Shown: positions 38,220 to 47,713, numbered from the stretch's first letter. The stretch: DNA of 64,000 nucleotides from Lolliginicoccus suaedae (GCF_008312885.1 NZ_VSSO01000003.1:186001-250000), one strand, 5' to 3'. Notes: generated from the letters alone by a model not told the origin. Numbers and translations are program-made.

Positions 38220-39302
38220 GTGGGTTTCTACATCAGGAAGAGCGTGAAGGCGGGACCGTTCCGGTTCAACCTCAGCAAGTCAGGCATCGGCGTGAGCACC
38301 GGAGTGCCCGGCTTCCGGGTGGGCTCGGGCCCGCGCGGCAACTACGTCCATGCGGGCCGTCATGGCGTCTACTACCGCAAGTCCCTGGGTGGGGGCGGCA
38401 CCCGTTCCAAGCGGCGCGGGACGGGTCGGGCCGACTCCCAGCAAGGTTCTCCGCGAGCAGCCGGGGCGCCGGGGCCGTCGTTGCGCGATGCCACAGGCGT
38501 GGAGGCGTTGCGCCTCGAGCCGACCGGCGGTGGTGACGTGGTTGATCAGCTCAACGAGGCAGCCGCGAGGCGGGGCTGGTTCTGGCCCGCGGTCGCGTTG
38601 TTCGCCATCGTCGGCCTGGTGACGGTGCCGCTGGGGCTGCTGGCATGGCTGGTGGCGATACCGGTGTGCTGGTGGTTGTGGCAGCGCGATCGGGCCCGTG
38701 GCACCGCGGTGGTGATGTACGACGTCGAGGACGAGCTCGATGAGTGGTTCGATGCGCTGGTTGGCAATTGGGCGTGGTTGACGGGCAGCGAGAGGATCTG
38801 GCGCGTGGTCGCGGAGGGTGCTGTTGCCTCGGCAGGGCAATGGAAGTCGCGCGCGGGCGCCACGAGCCTTATCGACCGCGAGCCGGCGCGGGCAAGCCTG
38901 GCGGGGCCGCGGCATCTCACGAGCAATGTGGTGGTGCCGACGCTCGCCGCGGGCAGTTCCGCCTTGTACTTCCTGCCGGACCGGGTGCTGGTCCGCGATG
39001 GAAAGCACTACACCGATGTCGCGTACGAGCATCTCGCGAGCATGGCCGGGACGACGACATTCATCGAGCAGCCGAGTGCTGTTCCGGGTGATGCCCGCGA
39101 GACGGGCTCCACGTGGCAGCACGTCAACAAGGATGGCAGCCCGGACCGGCGGTTCAGACACAACGCGCGCCTGGCCGTGGTGCAGTATGACCAGTGGCGG
39201 GTGCGCAGCACTCATGGCCTGGACTGGCGTATCCAGGTCTCGCGGGATGGTGCTGCGCGAGCGATCTCGACGACGTTGGCGCAGCGTCCAGCGCCGTCCT
39301 AG
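38220..39302 (+). CDS. DUF4236-domain membrane protein
   Basis: A 360-residue protein. The N-terminal 55 residues are a DUF4236 domain (FYIRKSVKAGPFRFNLSKSG, VPGFRVGSGPRGNYVHAG, YYRKS). Two adjacent hydrophobic helices follow (about residues 120-160: WFWPAVALFAIVGLV and LLAWLVAIPVCWWLW). The remaining 190 residues, with LYFLPDRVLVRDGKHYTDVAY, form an uncharacterised domain recalling proteins that pair DUF4236 with a PH-like or short-C-terminal domain. GAGGAGG (38206-38212) supports the GTG start. Function unknown. Confidence 0.82.
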   Translation: MGFYIRKSVKAGPFRFNLSKSGIGVSTGVPGFRVGSGPRGNYVHAGRHGVYYRKSLGGGGTRSKRRGTGRADSQQGSPRAAGAPGPSLRDATGVEALRLEPTGGGDVVDQLNEAAARRGWFWPAVALFAIVGLVTVPLGLLAWLVAIPVCWWLWQRDRARGTAVVMYDVEDELDEWFDALVGNWAWLTGSERIWRVVAEGAVASAGQWKSRAGATSLIDREPARASLAGPRHLTSNVVVPTLAAGSSALYFLPDRVLVRDGKHYTDVAYEHLASMAGTTTFIEQPSAVPGDARETGSTWQHVNKDGSPDRRFRHNARLAVVQYDQWRVRSTHGLDWRIQVSRDGAARAISTTLAQRPAPS

Positions 39303-39339
39303 CAGCGACCGAGCGCGGTAGCAGTCTTCGTGGCCCGGC

Positions 39340-39690
39340 CTAGAGGTAGATGCCGAAGAACTCCGCGAGGAACTGGCGGATGATGTCCTCGTTCGTCACC
39401 GGCGGCGGCCCTGGCTCCACGGCATGTGGGGCGCGGTCCTCGTCGCTGCCACGCATCCGTTCGAGCTGGCGTTCTATCTTGCGGAGCTCGCGGCGCAGCT
39501 GGGTCCTGCTGAGGTCGTCATCGTCATCGTCGTCGTCCTCGTCTTCATGCTGGTGATAGGCGAGGACGATCTCGGTATCGCTGGTTCCCGGCGCGCCGGG
39601 CGGTCCGGCTTGCGGGCTGGTAGTTGCGAGGCCACCGAGCGCGAGGGCCGCGATCGCGATGAGTGGCACGGTCGAGTGATGCAGGTTCAT
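39340..39690 (-). CDS. small exported acidic coiled-coil protein
   Basis: A 116-residue protein. MNLHHSTVPLIAIAALAL then Gly/Ala is a signal peptide with likely cleavage near residue 26. The mature part has a Pro/Gly stretch, then HQHEDEDDDDDDDD (13 acidic residues in sequence apart from the His/Gln start), a charged heptad-like helix (RTQLRRELRKIERQLERM) and a C-terminal amphipathic helix (EDIIRQFLAEFFGIYL). GAGGTGG lies six bases before the ATG at 39690; upstream in-frame ATGs at 39696 and 39708 lack that spacing. The acidic tract with nearby His could bind Ca2+ or other cations; no family is recognised. Confidence 0.65.
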   Translation of the reverse strand: MNLHHSTVPLIAIAALALGGLATTSPQAGPPGAPGTSDTEIVLAYHQHEDEDDDDDDDDLSRTQLRRELRKIERQLERMRGSDEDRAPHAVEPGPPPVTNEDIIRQFLAEFFGIYL

Positions 39691-40083
39691 TTCCATCCAC
39701 CTCGCCATTGAGCTGGTTGGGGCTGTCGTGCTTGGCCGATCGGTTGGGTTTCCATGTTCGTTGCCGCGGGCTGGACGGCGTTGTGCCTGGTCCTTCCAGT
39801 CTATTCCCGCAGCGTGCGCGCGGAGCCGGAGATTGACAGGTTGGCGACACTCTGTTCCCCGCTGGGTTCCTGCTTGGCGGGCCACGGCCTGCGAGCGGTG
39901 ATCCTCGTGGTTCCTGGCACGCCGTTCGAGCTTGGGGCATATCCTGCGTATTATCGACGTTCGGCGCGACTGGTCCACCCCGGAATGGTGCCTGCACGGG
40001 TGCTGCGGTTCCCTGGGCAGCCGGAGAGGTGCTCGATGGCCCAGTCCGCGCGTGTCCGGTTTCGCAGCGAGCAAGGGAGACCA
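39691..40083 (+). promoter_or_regulatory. glmU upstream region, 393 bases
   Basis: Shared upstream region of the acidic-protein gene (minus) and glmU (plus). A plausible glmU -10 box TATTAT is at 39949-39954; the best -35 candidate, TTCGAG at 39925, is weak. TTGACA occurs at 39834 but without a -10 at normal spacing. The frame upstream of the glmU ATG is open, but nothing in it resembles GlmU, so it is treated as leader. Confidence 0.35.
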
Positions 40084-41604
40084 ATGCCGCAGACCCCCCG
40101 AGTGTCCGTCGTTCCACCGGGCCAGGAAGCGAGGGCCGGCACCGCTGTGATCGTCCTCGCGGCCGGGGCAGGGACGCGGATGAAGTCGGATCTGCCGAAG
40201 GTGCTGCACCGCATTGGTGGCCGCAGCATGGTGGGGCACGCGGTGCACGCGGCTGCCGGGGTGCGGCCCGAGTCGATCATCGCGGTGGTCGGCCACCAGC
40301 GGGACAAGGTCATCGCTGAGGTCAAGGGGCTCTCGGAGGAAATCGACCGGGAGATCGCCACCGCTGTGCAGGAGGAGCAGAACGGCACCGGCCATGCCGT
40401 GGAATGCGGCCTCGCCGCACTGCCCCAGGATTTCCAGGGAACGGTCCTGGTCACTGCGGGGGACGTGCCGCTGCTGACGTCGTCCGCGCTGGCTGATCTG
40501 CTGGCGGCGCATGGCACGGACGCCGCGGTGACAGTGATGTCGTTCGAGGCGCCGCGACCACGGGGCTATGGTCGCATCGTGCGCGACGAAGAGGGCCTGG
40601 TCGCGCGGATCGTCGAGGAGGCCGATGCCACCGAGGAGCAGCGCCGCATCACCGAGGTCAACTCGGGCGTCTATGCCTTCGATGCACAGGTGCTGCGGTC
40701 CGCGCTCGCCGAGCTGGGCTCCGATAACGCGCAGGGCGAGCTGTACCTGACCGATGTGATCGCCATTGCTCGCAGCGCTGGTCGCATCGTCCGCGGCATG
40801 GTCCTCGACGATCCGCACCTGGTGGCGGGGGCGAATGATCGCGTGCAGCTCGCTGCGCTGCGCAAGGAGCTCAACCGGCGCATCCTCGAGGACTGGATGC
40901 GCGCGGGCGTCGATGTGATCGATCCCGATACGACGTGGGTGGATGTGGAGGTGCGGATCGGGCGCGATGTGACGATCGAGCCTGGCGTGCAGCTGCGCGG
41001 CAGCACGGTGATCGGGGATCGCGCCGAGGTGGGCCCGGACTCGACGCTCACTGATGTGCAGGTCGGCGAGGGCGCTCGGATCATCCGCTCGCACGGGGAG
41101 CGCGCGATCGTTGGCGCTGCCACGGTCGTCGGGCCGTTCTCCTACCTGCGGCCGAAGTCGGTGATCGGGGATCATTGCAAGATCGGCGCCTACGTCGAGA
41201 CCAAGCATGTGGATATCGGGGCGCACTCGAAGGTGCCGCACCTGACCTACGTGGGTGATGCCACCATTGGCGAGCACACGAACATCGGCGCTTCGAGCGT
41301 GTTCGTCAACTATGACGGCGTGAGCAAGAGCCGCACCGTGGTGGGCTCGCATGTCCGCGCGGGGTCTGACACGATGTTCGTCGCCCCGGTACGCATTGGT
41401 GATGGCGCCTATACGGGCGCCGGTACTGTAGTGAAGGACGATGTCCCGCCCGGGGCGCTCGCGGTGTCGGGTGGCAGGCAGCGCAATATCGAAGGCTGGG
41501 TCGAGCAGAATCGACCGGGAACCGGCGCGGCGAAGGCTGCGGCGAAGGCACGGCATGAAACGAACAACCCAACACAACCGATCGAGGATGGCGGGATCGA
41601 GTGA
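40084..41604 (+). CDS. glmU: bifunctional GlcN-1-P acetyltransferase / GlcNAc-1-P uridyltransferase
   Basis: A 506-residue cytosolic enzyme that makes UDP-GlcNAc, precursor of peptidoglycan and, in this order, of the arabinogalactan linker. The N-terminal uridyltransferase domain (about 18-250) has [19 protein letters not shown] and [11 protein letters not shown]. The C-terminal left-handed beta-helix (about 275-480) has hexapeptide repeats and the catalytic region [20 protein letters not shown] with SSVFVNYDG. The C-terminal tail is Ala/Lys-rich. GGGAG precedes the ATG. The stop overlaps the prs GTG. Confidence 0.96.
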   Translation: MPQTPRVSVVPPGQEARAGTAVIVLAAGAGTRMKSDLPKVLHRIGGRSMVGHAVHAAAGVRPESIIAVVGHQRDKVIAEVKGLSEEIDREIATAVQEEQNGTGHAVECGLAALPQDFQGTVLVTAGDVPLLTSSALADLLAAHGTDAAVTVMSFEAPRPRGYGRIVRDEEGLVARIVEEADATEEQRRITEVNSGVYAFDAQVLRSALAELGSDNAQGELYLTDVIAIARSAGRIVRGMVLDDPHLVAGANDRVQLAALRKELNRRILEDWMRAGVDVIDPDTTWVDVEVRIGRDVTIEPGVQLRGSTVIGDRAEVGPDSTLTDVQVGEGARIIRSHGERAIVGAATVVGPFSYLRPKSVIGDHCKIGAYVETKHVDIGAHSKVPHLTYVGDATIGEHTNIGASSVFVNYDGVSKSRTVVGSHVRAGSDTMFVAPVRIGDGAYTGAGTVVKDDVPPGALAVSGGRQRNIEGWVEQNRPGTGAAKAAAKARHETNNPTQPIEDGGIE

Positions 41605-42581
41605 GCGCATTTTCCGTTGACAACCAGAAGAACCTGATGCTGTTCTCCGGGCGAGCACACCCGGAGCTGGCCGAAGAGGTTGCGAAGGAACTCGACACCC
41701 ACGTCACCCCCCAGACCGCGCGGGACTTCGCCAATGGCGAGATCTTCGTGCGGTTCGAGGAGTCGGTGCGCGGCTGCGATGCCTTTGTCATCCAATCGCA
41801 CCCCTATCCGCTGAACAACTGGCTCATGGAGCAGTTGATCATGATCGATGCGCTCAAGCGCGGCTCGGCCAAGCGCATCACCGCGGTGCTGCCGTTCTTC
41901 CCGTACGCGCGGCAGGACAAGAAGCATCGTGGCCGCGAGCCCATCTCCGCCCGCCTGGTGGCGGACCTGCTCAAGACCGCTGGTGCCGACCGCATCATCA
42001 CCGTTGACCTGCACACTGATCAGATCCAGGGCTTCTTCGATGGCCCCGTCGATCACATGCGCGCCGCTCCCCAGCTCGCTGGCCACGTGGCGAAGAACTA
42101 CTCGCTCGACAAGATCACGGTGGTCTCCCCCGATTCGGGGCGCGTGCGCGTCGCGGAGAAGTGGGCCGACCTGCTCGGCGGCGCGCCGCTGGCGTTCATC
42201 CACAAGACCCGTGATCCGTTGGTGCCCAACCAGGTCAAGTCCAACCGTGTCGTCGGCGAGGTCGAGGGGCGCACCTGCATCCTGATCGACGACATGATCG
42301 ACACCGGTGGCACCATCGCAGGCGCCGTCGGCCTGCTCAAGGATTCCGGCGCCGGCGATGTCGTCATCGCCACGACCCACGGGGTGCTGTCCGATCCGGC
42401 CTCCGAGCGGCTCGCGAACTGCGGCGCCAAGGAAGTCATCGTCACCAACACGCTGCCGATGGCTCCCGAGAAGGATTTCGAGCAGCTGACCGTGCTATCC
42501 ATCGCTCCGCTGCTCGCGCAAACCATCCGCGAGGTCTTCGAGAACGGCTCCGTCACGTCGCTGTTCGACGGCAGCGCCTAG
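41601..42581 (+). CDS. prs: ribose-phosphate pyrophosphokinase
   Basis: A 326-residue enzyme forming PRPP from ribose 5-phosphate and ATP; in Mycobacteriales PRPP also feeds decaprenylphosphoryl-arabinose synthesis. Seen: [55 protein letters not shown] (flexible-loop/ATP region), [17 protein letters not shown] and the PRPP-binding loop [16 protein letters not shown]. The GTG start overlaps the glmU stop (GTGA), so the two are translationally coupled. A terminator follows eight bases after the stop. Confidence 0.96.
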   Translation: MSAFSVDNQKNLMLFSGRAHPELAEEVAKELDTHVTPQTARDFANGEIFVRFEESVRGCDAFVIQSHPYPLNNWLMEQLIMIDALKRGSAKRITAVLPFFPYARQDKKHRGREPISARLVADLLKTAGADRIITVDLHTDQIQGFFDGPVDHMRAAPQLAGHVAKNYSLDKITVVSPDSGRVRVAEKWADLLGGAPLAFIHKTRDPLVPNQVKSNRVVGEVEGRTCILIDDMIDTGGTIAGAVGLLKDSGAGDVVIATTHGVLSDPASERLANCGAKEVIVTNTLPMAPEKDFEQLTVLSIAPLLAQTIREVFENGSVTSLFDGSA

Positions 42582-42588
42582 GCATCCA

Positions 42589-42634
42589 GCGAAGCGCCCG
42601 GGCCAGCAGGAGACTGCGCGCCCGGGCGCTTCGC
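42589..42634 (+). terminator. intrinsic terminator after prs
   Basis: GCGAAGCGCCCGGGC (42589-42603) pairs perfectly with GCCCGGGCGCTTCGC (42620-42634), loop 16 bases. No U tract follows, as is usual in actinobacteria. Confidence 0.8.
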
Positions 42635-42719
42635 TCGTGCTGGCTCGATCGTGGGAGCCGCGCTCATAACGGTTGGCAACCATCCCGCCGCATCAGCACC
42701 ACGGGCGAGCGCGAGCCCC

Positions 42720-42725
42720 TAGCAT
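42720..42725 (+). promoter_or_regulatory. candidate -10 box for leaderless mRNA of the exported protein
   Basis: TAGCAT ends seven bases before the ATG at 42733, with no Shine-Dalgarno sequence between. Confidence 0.45.
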
Positions 42726-42732
42726 CCCGTGC

Positions 42733-43254
42733 ATGATTCTCCGTCGAGCAGCACCCCGGGCCACGAGCAGCGCACGGTCGAGGACGGCACGCGCTGCCCT
42801 GCTTCATGCACCCCTCCTGATGCTCGCCGCAGCGACCCCCGCGATCGCGCACGCCCAGCCGGGCGCCGAGCCTCCCGCGCCGCAGCAGCAGGTCGCCCCC
42901 GAGCTGCCCGCGCCGGACGCCTCGGTCACCGCCGAGGGCCGCGTCCTGGTGTTCGAGTTCCGCAATGATCGCAGCGAGCCATTGTCGTGCTTCGCTGCCG
43001 CGCAATTCTTCGGACTGCCGATCTCCCATATCGGGATGCCACCTTTTGTGGTCGCCCCACCGTGGGGCACGGCGCGGCTCGAGATCGAGGTTCCGTTCCC
43101 GGGGGTCTACCGCCACGCCACGTCCTGCATGATCGGTGATGAGCCGCCCCCGCGCGATCCGGGCATGCTCGCCGCCGACCTGCTCTCCCCGATGGTCACC
43201 AACACTGACCCGCAGGTGATGATGCAGGTCGATCACACCGAGGTGCATCCCTGA
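42733..43254 (+). CDS. exported protein, unknown function
   Basis: A 173-residue protein. An unusually long basic N-terminus (MILRRAAPRATSSARSR) precedes a hydrophobic core (LLHAPLLMLAAATPAIAHA), predicted cleavage near residue 42. The mature part has a Pro/Gln/Ala-rich stretch, then a compact domain with two Cys (PLSCFAAAQFFG and ATSCMIGDE) likely forming a disulfide. Composition suggests a small beta-rich envelope protein. In M. tuberculosis lpqT lies at about this position; I see no lipobox here and cannot claim homology. Confidence 0.65.
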   Translation: MILRRAAPRATSSARSRTARAALLHAPLLMLAAATPAIAHAQPGAEPPAPQQQVAPELPAPDASVTAEGRVLVFEFRNDRSEPLSCFAAAQFFGLPISHIGMPPFVVAPPWGTARLEIEVPFPGVYRHATSCMIGDEPPPRDPGMLAADLLSPMVTNTDPQVMMQVDHTEVHP

Positions 43255-43485
43255 TGCGAGCCTGATTTCGCGCCGGCCGCCAGCAACCGCTACGATGGCG
43301 TGGTTGTCTCGGCGAGGGTGGCAGTCATGCCCCGTTATCGACGCGGCTGAGTAGGCACTACATGCATCGGGCCTCGATGCTCTTGTGCGTTCTCGTGCGG
43401 GACTACACCACAGGTCCCCCGCTGGTTCCCTCCGAGGGGACCATGCCAGGGAGACTTCCCGGAGAAACGACCAAGGAGCATCACG
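43255..43485 (+). promoter_or_regulatory. rplY upstream region with leader hairpin
   Basis: Contains a -10-like TACGAT near 43291 and a hairpin GGTCCCC (43413-43419)/GGGGACC (43436-43442) in the probable leader. AAGGAG lies eight bases before the rplY ATG. A ribosomal-protein leader function is possible but the sequence does not match a leader I know. Confidence 0.35.
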
Positions 43486-44103
43486 ATGGCTGATCGCATC
43501 AATCTCACTGCCGAGGAGCGCACCGAGTTCGGCAAGGGCCCGTCGCGCCGCGCGCGCGTCGCCTTCAAGATCCCCGCCGTCATGTACGGCCACGGCGCCG
43601 ATCCGCTGCACCTGCTGCTCCCGGCCCTCGACTTCGCTGCCGTGCTCCGCAACCATGGCACCAACGCCATCCTTGCGCTCGACGTCAACGGCACGAAGCA
43701 CCTCGCGCTGGTCAAGTCGGTTGTCGCGCACCCGATCCGCCCCGTCATCCAGCACGTCGACCTGCTCGTCGTGCGCAAGGGCGAGAAGGTCAGCGTCGAC
43801 ATCCCGATCGTTGTCGTCGGCGACTCCGCCCCGGACACCGTGGCCGCACTCGACGCCTCCTCCGTGCCGGTCCTCGCGGATGTGTTCAACATTCCCGAGG
43901 AGTTCGAGGTCTCGGTCGAGGGCGCCGTGGCGGGCACCCAGATCCTGGCGAGCGACATCGTGCTGCCTGCTGACTGCGAGCTCGACATCGATCCCGACAC
44001 CCTCATCGTGAACGTGACCGGGGCCCGTGACGAGGACTACGGCGACGAGGACGAGGACGCCGCCGAGCCGGCCACTGGCGAGGAGTCCTCCAGCGAGGAG
44101 TGA
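43486..44103 (+). CDS. rplY: 50S ribosomal protein L25 / Ctc
   Basis: A 205-residue long-form L25 (Ctc/TL5 type) that binds 5S rRNA. The N-terminal L25 domain (1 to about 95) includes RTEFGKGPSRRARV, IPAVMYGHG and VVAHPIRPVIQHVDLLVVRK; the C-terminal TL5 domain (about 96-180) contains VPVLADVFNIPEEFEVSVEG. A highly acidic tail (DEDYGDEDEDAAE) ends the protein. AAGGAG precedes the ATG. The pair rplY-pth is conserved in Mycobacteriales. Confidence 0.95.
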   Translation: MADRINLTAEERTEFGKGPSRRARVAFKIPAVMYGHGADPLHLLLPALDFAAVLRNHGTNAILALDVNGTKHLALVKSVVAHPIRPVIQHVDLLVVRKGEKVSVDIPIVVVGDSAPDTVAALDASSVPVLADVFNIPEEFEVSVEGAVAGTQILASDIVLPADCELDIDPDTLIVNVTGARDEDYGDEDEDAAEPATGEESSSEE

Positions 44104-44157
44104 TCCCGGTTCCGGCCAGCGTGATCCACGGGCTCCGCTGACCGGTTAGCTACAGTT

Positions 44158-44191
44158 GGGGCGGCGTGCCGAAGGACTGGCGCGCCGCCCC
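44158..44191 (+). terminator. intrinsic terminator after rplY
   Basis: GGGGCGGCG (44158-44166) and CGCCGCCCC (44183-44191) form a nine-base stem with a 16-base loop, followed by GGCTGCTTG. It lies between rplY and pth. Confidence 0.65.
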
Positions 44192-44242
44192 GGCTGCTTG
44201 CCGCGCCAGCTAGCCCTCGTCCGCACGGAAAGGCACCATGAC

Positions 44243-44812
44243 GTGACGACCATCGTTGCCGGGCTCGGCAATCCAGGCCCGAAGTATGAGCTGACCCGCC
44301 ACAACGTGGGCTTCCTCGTGGCGGATGCGCTCGCCGATCGGGGCTCCGCCCGCTGGTCGGTCCACAAAGCGAGCAAGGCCGACGTCGCCGAGTCACGGCA
44401 CGGGGGCGAGAAGCTGATCGTGATGAAGCCGCGCTCCTACATGAACCTCTCGGGGCAATCGGTCGGCGCGCTCGCCAAGTACCTATCCGTGCCCGCCGAG
44501 CAGGTCATCGCGATCCACGACGACCTCGATCTTGATCTCGGGACGATCCGGCTCAAGCGGGGCGGCGGCGAGGGCGGGCACAACGGCCTGCGCTCGCTCA
44601 CCCAGCACCTCGGTACCCGCGATTACCTACGGGTACGCATCGGCGTTGGGCGCCCGCCGGGGCGCATGGATGCCGCCGCGTACGTGCTCAAGCCGTTCGC
44701 GAAGGCCGAGCGAGACCTGCTCGGCGTCGTGGTCGAGGAAGCCGCCGATGCCGTCGAGGCGCTCATCGATCTCGGGCTCGAGGCGGCCCAGAACCAGGTG
44801 CACGCCAAGTAG
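44243..44812 (+). CDS. pth: peptidyl-tRNA hydrolase
   Basis: A 189-residue enzyme that recycles tRNA from prematurely released peptidyl-tRNA. Seen: VAGLGNPGPKYELTRHNVGF with the catalytic His, MNLSGQSVGALAKYL, IHDDLDLDLGTIRLKRGGG and GHNGLRSLTQHLGTRDYLRV. The GTG at 44243 gives the usual N-terminus TTIVAGLGNPG, with AAAGG about 10 bases upstream; the longer open frame upstream has no similarity. The 28-base gap to the convergent thioesterase holds a two-unit 14-bp tandem repeat (CTGCGCCAGCCCTA). Confidence 0.95.
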   Translation: MTTIVAGLGNPGPKYELTRHNVGFLVADALADRGSARWSVHKASKADVAESRHGGEKLIVMKPRSYMNLSGQSVGALAKYLSVPAEQVIAIHDDLDLDLGTIRLKRGGGEGGHNGLRSLTQHLGTRDYLRVRIGVGRPPGRMDAAAYVLKPFAKAERDLLGVVVEEAADAVEALIDLGLEAAQNQVHAK

Positions 44813-44840
44813 CTGCTGCGCCAGCCCTACTGCGCCAGCC

Positions 44841-45284
44841 CTACTGCGGCGAGTGGATCAGGCAGGTGGTGGTCCCGTGCGCGACGAGGCGCCCCTGGTC
44901 ATCGACGACGCGCCCTTCGGCTGTCGCGGTGGAGCGGCCGCCGTGGATGACCAAGCCGGTGCCGATGAGCCTCCGGCCATCCGTGGGCACCATGCGGATG
45001 TAGTTGACCTTGAGCTCGAGGGTGCTGTAGCCGACGCCGGGGCCGAGAGTGGAATGGACGGCGCACCCCATCACGGAGTCGAGCAGGGTCGCGCAGATCC
45101 CGCCGTGGACGGTGCCGAGGGGGTTGGCGAAGTCCGGGCGGGTGGTGATGGTGAACGACACCTCCCCCTCGTTGATCTCGGCGCCGTCCATGCCGAGCAG
45201 GGACCAGATGCCGGTGGGCCTGTCCTTGGCCGTGGTGATCGACTTGAGCAGCTCGAGGCCGCTGGGGAGTTGGTTGCTAGTCAT
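44841..45284 (-). CDS. PaaI/YdiI-type hotdog-fold thioesterase
   Basis: A 147-residue acyl-CoA thioesterase-like protein: FTITTRPDFANPLGTVHGGI with the HGG motif (about residues 60-62), ATLLDSVMGCAVHS with the Asp of the active site, TLELKVNYIRMV and GTGLVIHGGRSTATAEGRV. It would hydrolyse small or aromatic acyl-CoA thioesters. GAGGAG precedes the ATG. It is divergent from a TetR regulator with two operator palindromes between them, so its expression is probably repressed by that regulator. Confidence 0.88.
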   Translation of the reverse strand: MTSNQLPSGLELLKSITTAKDRPTGIWSLLGMDGAEINEGEVSFTITTRPDFANPLGTVHGGICATLLDSVMGCAVHSTLGPGVGYSTLELKVNYIRMVPTDGRRLIGTGLVIHGGRSTATAEGRVVDDQGRLVAHGTTTCLIHSPQ

Positions 45285-45301
45285 CGTTGACGCTCCTCAC
45301 C

Positions 45302-45361
45302 GATAGACCACTCGGTCTATCTCTTCCGGCAGCGTACCCTGGCATAGACCAGATGGTCCAT
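45302..45361. promoter_or_regulatory. two LmrA/YxaF-type operator palindromes
   Basis: GATAGACCACTCGGTCTATC (45302-45321) is a perfect 8-4-8 palindrome; ATAGACC-AGAT-GGTCCAT (45344-45361) is a near-copy with one mismatch. Centres are about 41 bases apart, roughly four helical turns. They lie between the divergent thioesterase and TetR genes. The form TAGACC-N4-GGTCTA matches LmrA/QdoR boxes of Bacillus as I recall them. Confidence 0.8.
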
Positions 45362-45379
45362 AGATGGGAGGTGTGCGCC

Positions 45380-45970
45380 ATGGCACAAGGACCCCGGGAG
45401 CGCTTGCTCGCCAGCGCCATCGCCCTGATGCGTGAGCGCGGCGTCCATGCCACCGGCCTGGCCGAGCTGCTCGAGCACAGCAAGACCGCTCGCGGGTCGC
45501 TCTACCAGCACTTCCCCGGCGGCAAGTCCGAGCTCATGGAGCAGGCAACACTCCTCTCCGGCCACACCATCGGCAACCAGATCGAGCGCGCCCTCGCCCA
45601 GGGCGACCCAGCCAGCGCCGTCGGCTCGCTCATCGATGACTGGATCACCACGCTGGGCTCGACCAGCTTTGCCCAGGGGTGCCCCGTCCTCGCGGCCGCC
45701 CAGAGCGGCCCCTCCGAGCCCACCATCCAGGCGGCAGCCACCACGGCGCTCGAGCAATGGTCCAGCCTGCTTGCCGCCGCGCTCGCCGAGCACGGAACAC
45801 CGCAGGATGCCGCGGGCCCGCTCGGCTCCAGCATCATCGCGACGATCGAGGGCGCCATCGCTCGCAGCTTCGCCGCGCGCAGCACCACGCCCCTCTCCGA
45901 CGTGAGGCGGGTGCTTGTCCCGCTCGTGGAGCAGGCCACGCAGCGCCGCGCGCCCGCGACAACCCCCTAG
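45380..45970 (+). CDS. TetR-family regulator, LmrA/YxaF type
   Basis: A 196-residue regulator. Helix-turn-helix at about residues 5-50: RERLLASAIALMRERGVHAT, LLEHSKTARGSLYQHFPGGK. The C-terminal domain contains DWITTLGSTSFAQGCPVLAA, typical of the LmrA/YxaF subgroup. The ATG at 45380 has GGGAGG upstream; the longer frame upstream would run through the operators. It likely represses itself and the divergent thioesterase through the two palindromes. Confidence 0.9.
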   Translation: MAQGPRERLLASAIALMRERGVHATGLAELLEHSKTARGSLYQHFPGGKSELMEQATLLSGHTIGNQIERALAQGDPASAVGSLIDDWITTLGSTSFAQGCPVLAAAQSGPSEPTIQAAATTALEQWSSLLAAALAEHGTPQDAAGPLGSSIIATIEGAIARSFAARSTTPLSDVRRVLVPLVEQATQRRAPATTP

Positions 45971-45999
45971 GGCCGGCGCGGGCGCGCGGATCACGAGAG

Positions 46000-47634
46000 T
46001 CAGTCAGCGACGAGGTTCGCCGAGCTCGACCGGCGCAGCTTGCCCGAAGGCGTCTTGGGGATGCTTCCCGGCGCGAGCACCGCGACAGTGCGCGGCCGCA
46101 CCCCGACCTCCGCGAACACAGCGTGAACCACATCGTGGTGGATGCGCGCCACCTCATCGGGATCGTCATGCGCCTTGGTCTCGACCGCCACGGCGAAGCT
46201 CTCGCGCCGCTCCCCCGCATCGAGCCGCACCGCGACCGCCGCACCGGGACGCACGCCCTCGACTGTTCCCGCCGCGCGCTCGATATCCGTCGGATAGATG
46301 TTGCGGCCACCCATGATGATGACGTCCTTCGCGCGGCCGCACACCACGATCTCGGCGTCCTCGGTGAAGTAGCCGATATCACCAGTGTTGAGCCAGCCGT
46401 CGGCATCCTGGGTGGGCTTCTCGCCGTCAACGGTGATGTATCCCGGGCTGACGGCCTTGCCACGAACCTCGATCGTGCCCACGCCGCGCGCGGGCAGCAC
46501 CGTCCCATCGGAATCGACGACACGGCCCTCGAGGTTTGGCACGAGGGGGCCGAGCTGCACGAGCCGACGCAGATTGCCCTTGGTAGCGGGAACGGCGTTG
46601 TGCATGCCCTCGAGCAGGTCCGCGTCCACGACATCGACCTTCATGCCCTCGCCGACGTTGGCGAACGAGATGGCCAGGGTGGTCTCGGCCATGCCATACG
46701 CCGGAACGAGCGCCTCGCGGGGCAGGCCGAAGCGCGCGCCAGCCTCGAGCAGGTTCTCCATCGTGTCGGGATCGATGGGCTCGGCGCCGCTCATCGCGAC
46801 CTTCATCGCGGACAGGTCGTAGGCACCCTCCGGGGCCTGGCGCAGCCTGCGGGCGAGCAACGACCACGCGAAGTTCGGCGCGGAGGTGATGGTTCCCCGG
46901 TACTTGGTGATCAGCTCCGCCCACAGCAACGGCGCCTGGAGGAAGTCCAGCGGGGTCACGTTGATCGTCTCGCAGCCCATCTGCATCGGCGTGGTGAGGA
47001 ACCCGACCATGCCCATGTCGTGGAACAGCGGCAGCCAGCTGACCATCACATCGTTGTCGTAGTCGTACTTGGCGGCAGCCAGCATCGCATGAGCGTTGGT
47101 GTGGAAGTTCTCGTGCGTGATCCGCACGGCCTTCGGCGAACCGGTCGATCCCGACGTCAGCTGCAGCAGCGCCGTATCCTGCTCCGCGGTCTCCACCGGA
47201 TCGATCGGCGAATTGCCCTGCAACTGCTCGATCGTGAGGACAGTGATGCCGCGCTGCTCGAGCACGGGCACGACCGGCTCGAACGGGGCACTGATGACGA
47301 CCGCGCGAGCCTTGATCATCTCGATCACCAGCTGCGTCTCCTCGGCCCAGTGCGCGAGGTTGGTGCGCGGCGTGGGCTGGTGCAGCATCGTCACCGAGGC
47401 GCCGCGCATCCAGATCGATTGCACGGCCGGGGCGATCTCCACCGGCTGGCCCGCGAGGATGCCCACCGCGTCACCGTGGCCGATCCCGGCTTTCGCGAGC
47501 CCGCCTGCCATGCGGCGCGCCACCTCGTGCACCTCGCCCCAGGTCTGCCGCAACGGGGCATTCGGCTCGCCGGTGACCAGGCCCGACTTGCTGGTGGCGG
47601 CAGTGTCATACATTTCGTCCGTGAAGCGAGACAA
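46000..47634 (-). CDS. fatty acyl-CoA/acyl-AMP ligase, Pks16-like
   Basis: A 544-residue adenylate-forming enzyme. A3 motif [15 protein letters not shown] (about residues 160-174), [20 protein letters not shown] typical of FAAL-like enzymes, [27 protein letters not shown] and [20 protein letters not shown], ending with [11 protein letters not shown] and its catalytic Lys. It activates a fatty acid as acyl-AMP for transfer to CoA or a carrier protein. Length and position beside pth match Rv1013 (Pks16). The start is TTG at 47634, supported by AGGAGAG four bases upstream. Palindromes at 47714-47756 lie in its promoter region. Confidence 0.88.
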   Translation of the reverse strand: MSRFTDEMYDTAATSKSGLVTGEPNAPLRQTWGEVHEVARRMAGGLAKAGIGHGDAVGILAGQPVEIAPAVQSIWMRGASVTMLHQPTPRTNLAHWAEETQLVIEMIKARAVVISAPFEPVVPVLEQRGITVLTIEQLQGNSPIDPVETAEQDTALLQLTSGSTGSPKAVRITHENFHTNAHAMLAAAKYDYDNDVMVSWLPLFHDMGMVGFLTTPMQMGCETINVTPLDFLQAPLLWAELITKYRGTITSAPNFAWSLLARRLRQAPEGAYDLSAMKVAMSGAEPIDPDTMENLLEAGARFGLPREALVPAYGMAETTLAISFANVGEGMKVDVVDADLLEGMHNAVPATKGNLRRLVQLGPLVPNLEGRVVDSDGTVLPARGVGTIEVRGKAVSPGYITVDGEKPTQDADGWLNTGDIGYFTEDAEIVVCGRAKDVIIMGGRNIYPTDIERAAGTVEGVRPGAAVAVRLDAGERRESFAVAVETKAHDDPDEVARIHHDVVHAVFAEVGVRPRTVAVLAPGSIPKTPSGKLRRSSSANLVAD

Positions 47635-47713
47635 CGTTCTCTCCTAGAGACATGCGGCGGGCCCGGCGGTTACGCGAAGGAACCCTCATGTTTGAGTACC
47701 CCTTGTTGTATAC

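Noticed and set aside
39691-41658. N-terminal extension of the acidic exported protein antisense to glmU and prs
   Set aside because: The extension is a shadow of glmU; a signal peptide and well-spaced ribosome-binding site mark the real start at 39690.
44815-44842. CTGCGCCAGCCCTA tandem repeat after pth as a terminator
   Set aside because: A direct repeat without inverted symmetry; it cannot form a hairpin and looks like simple slippage.
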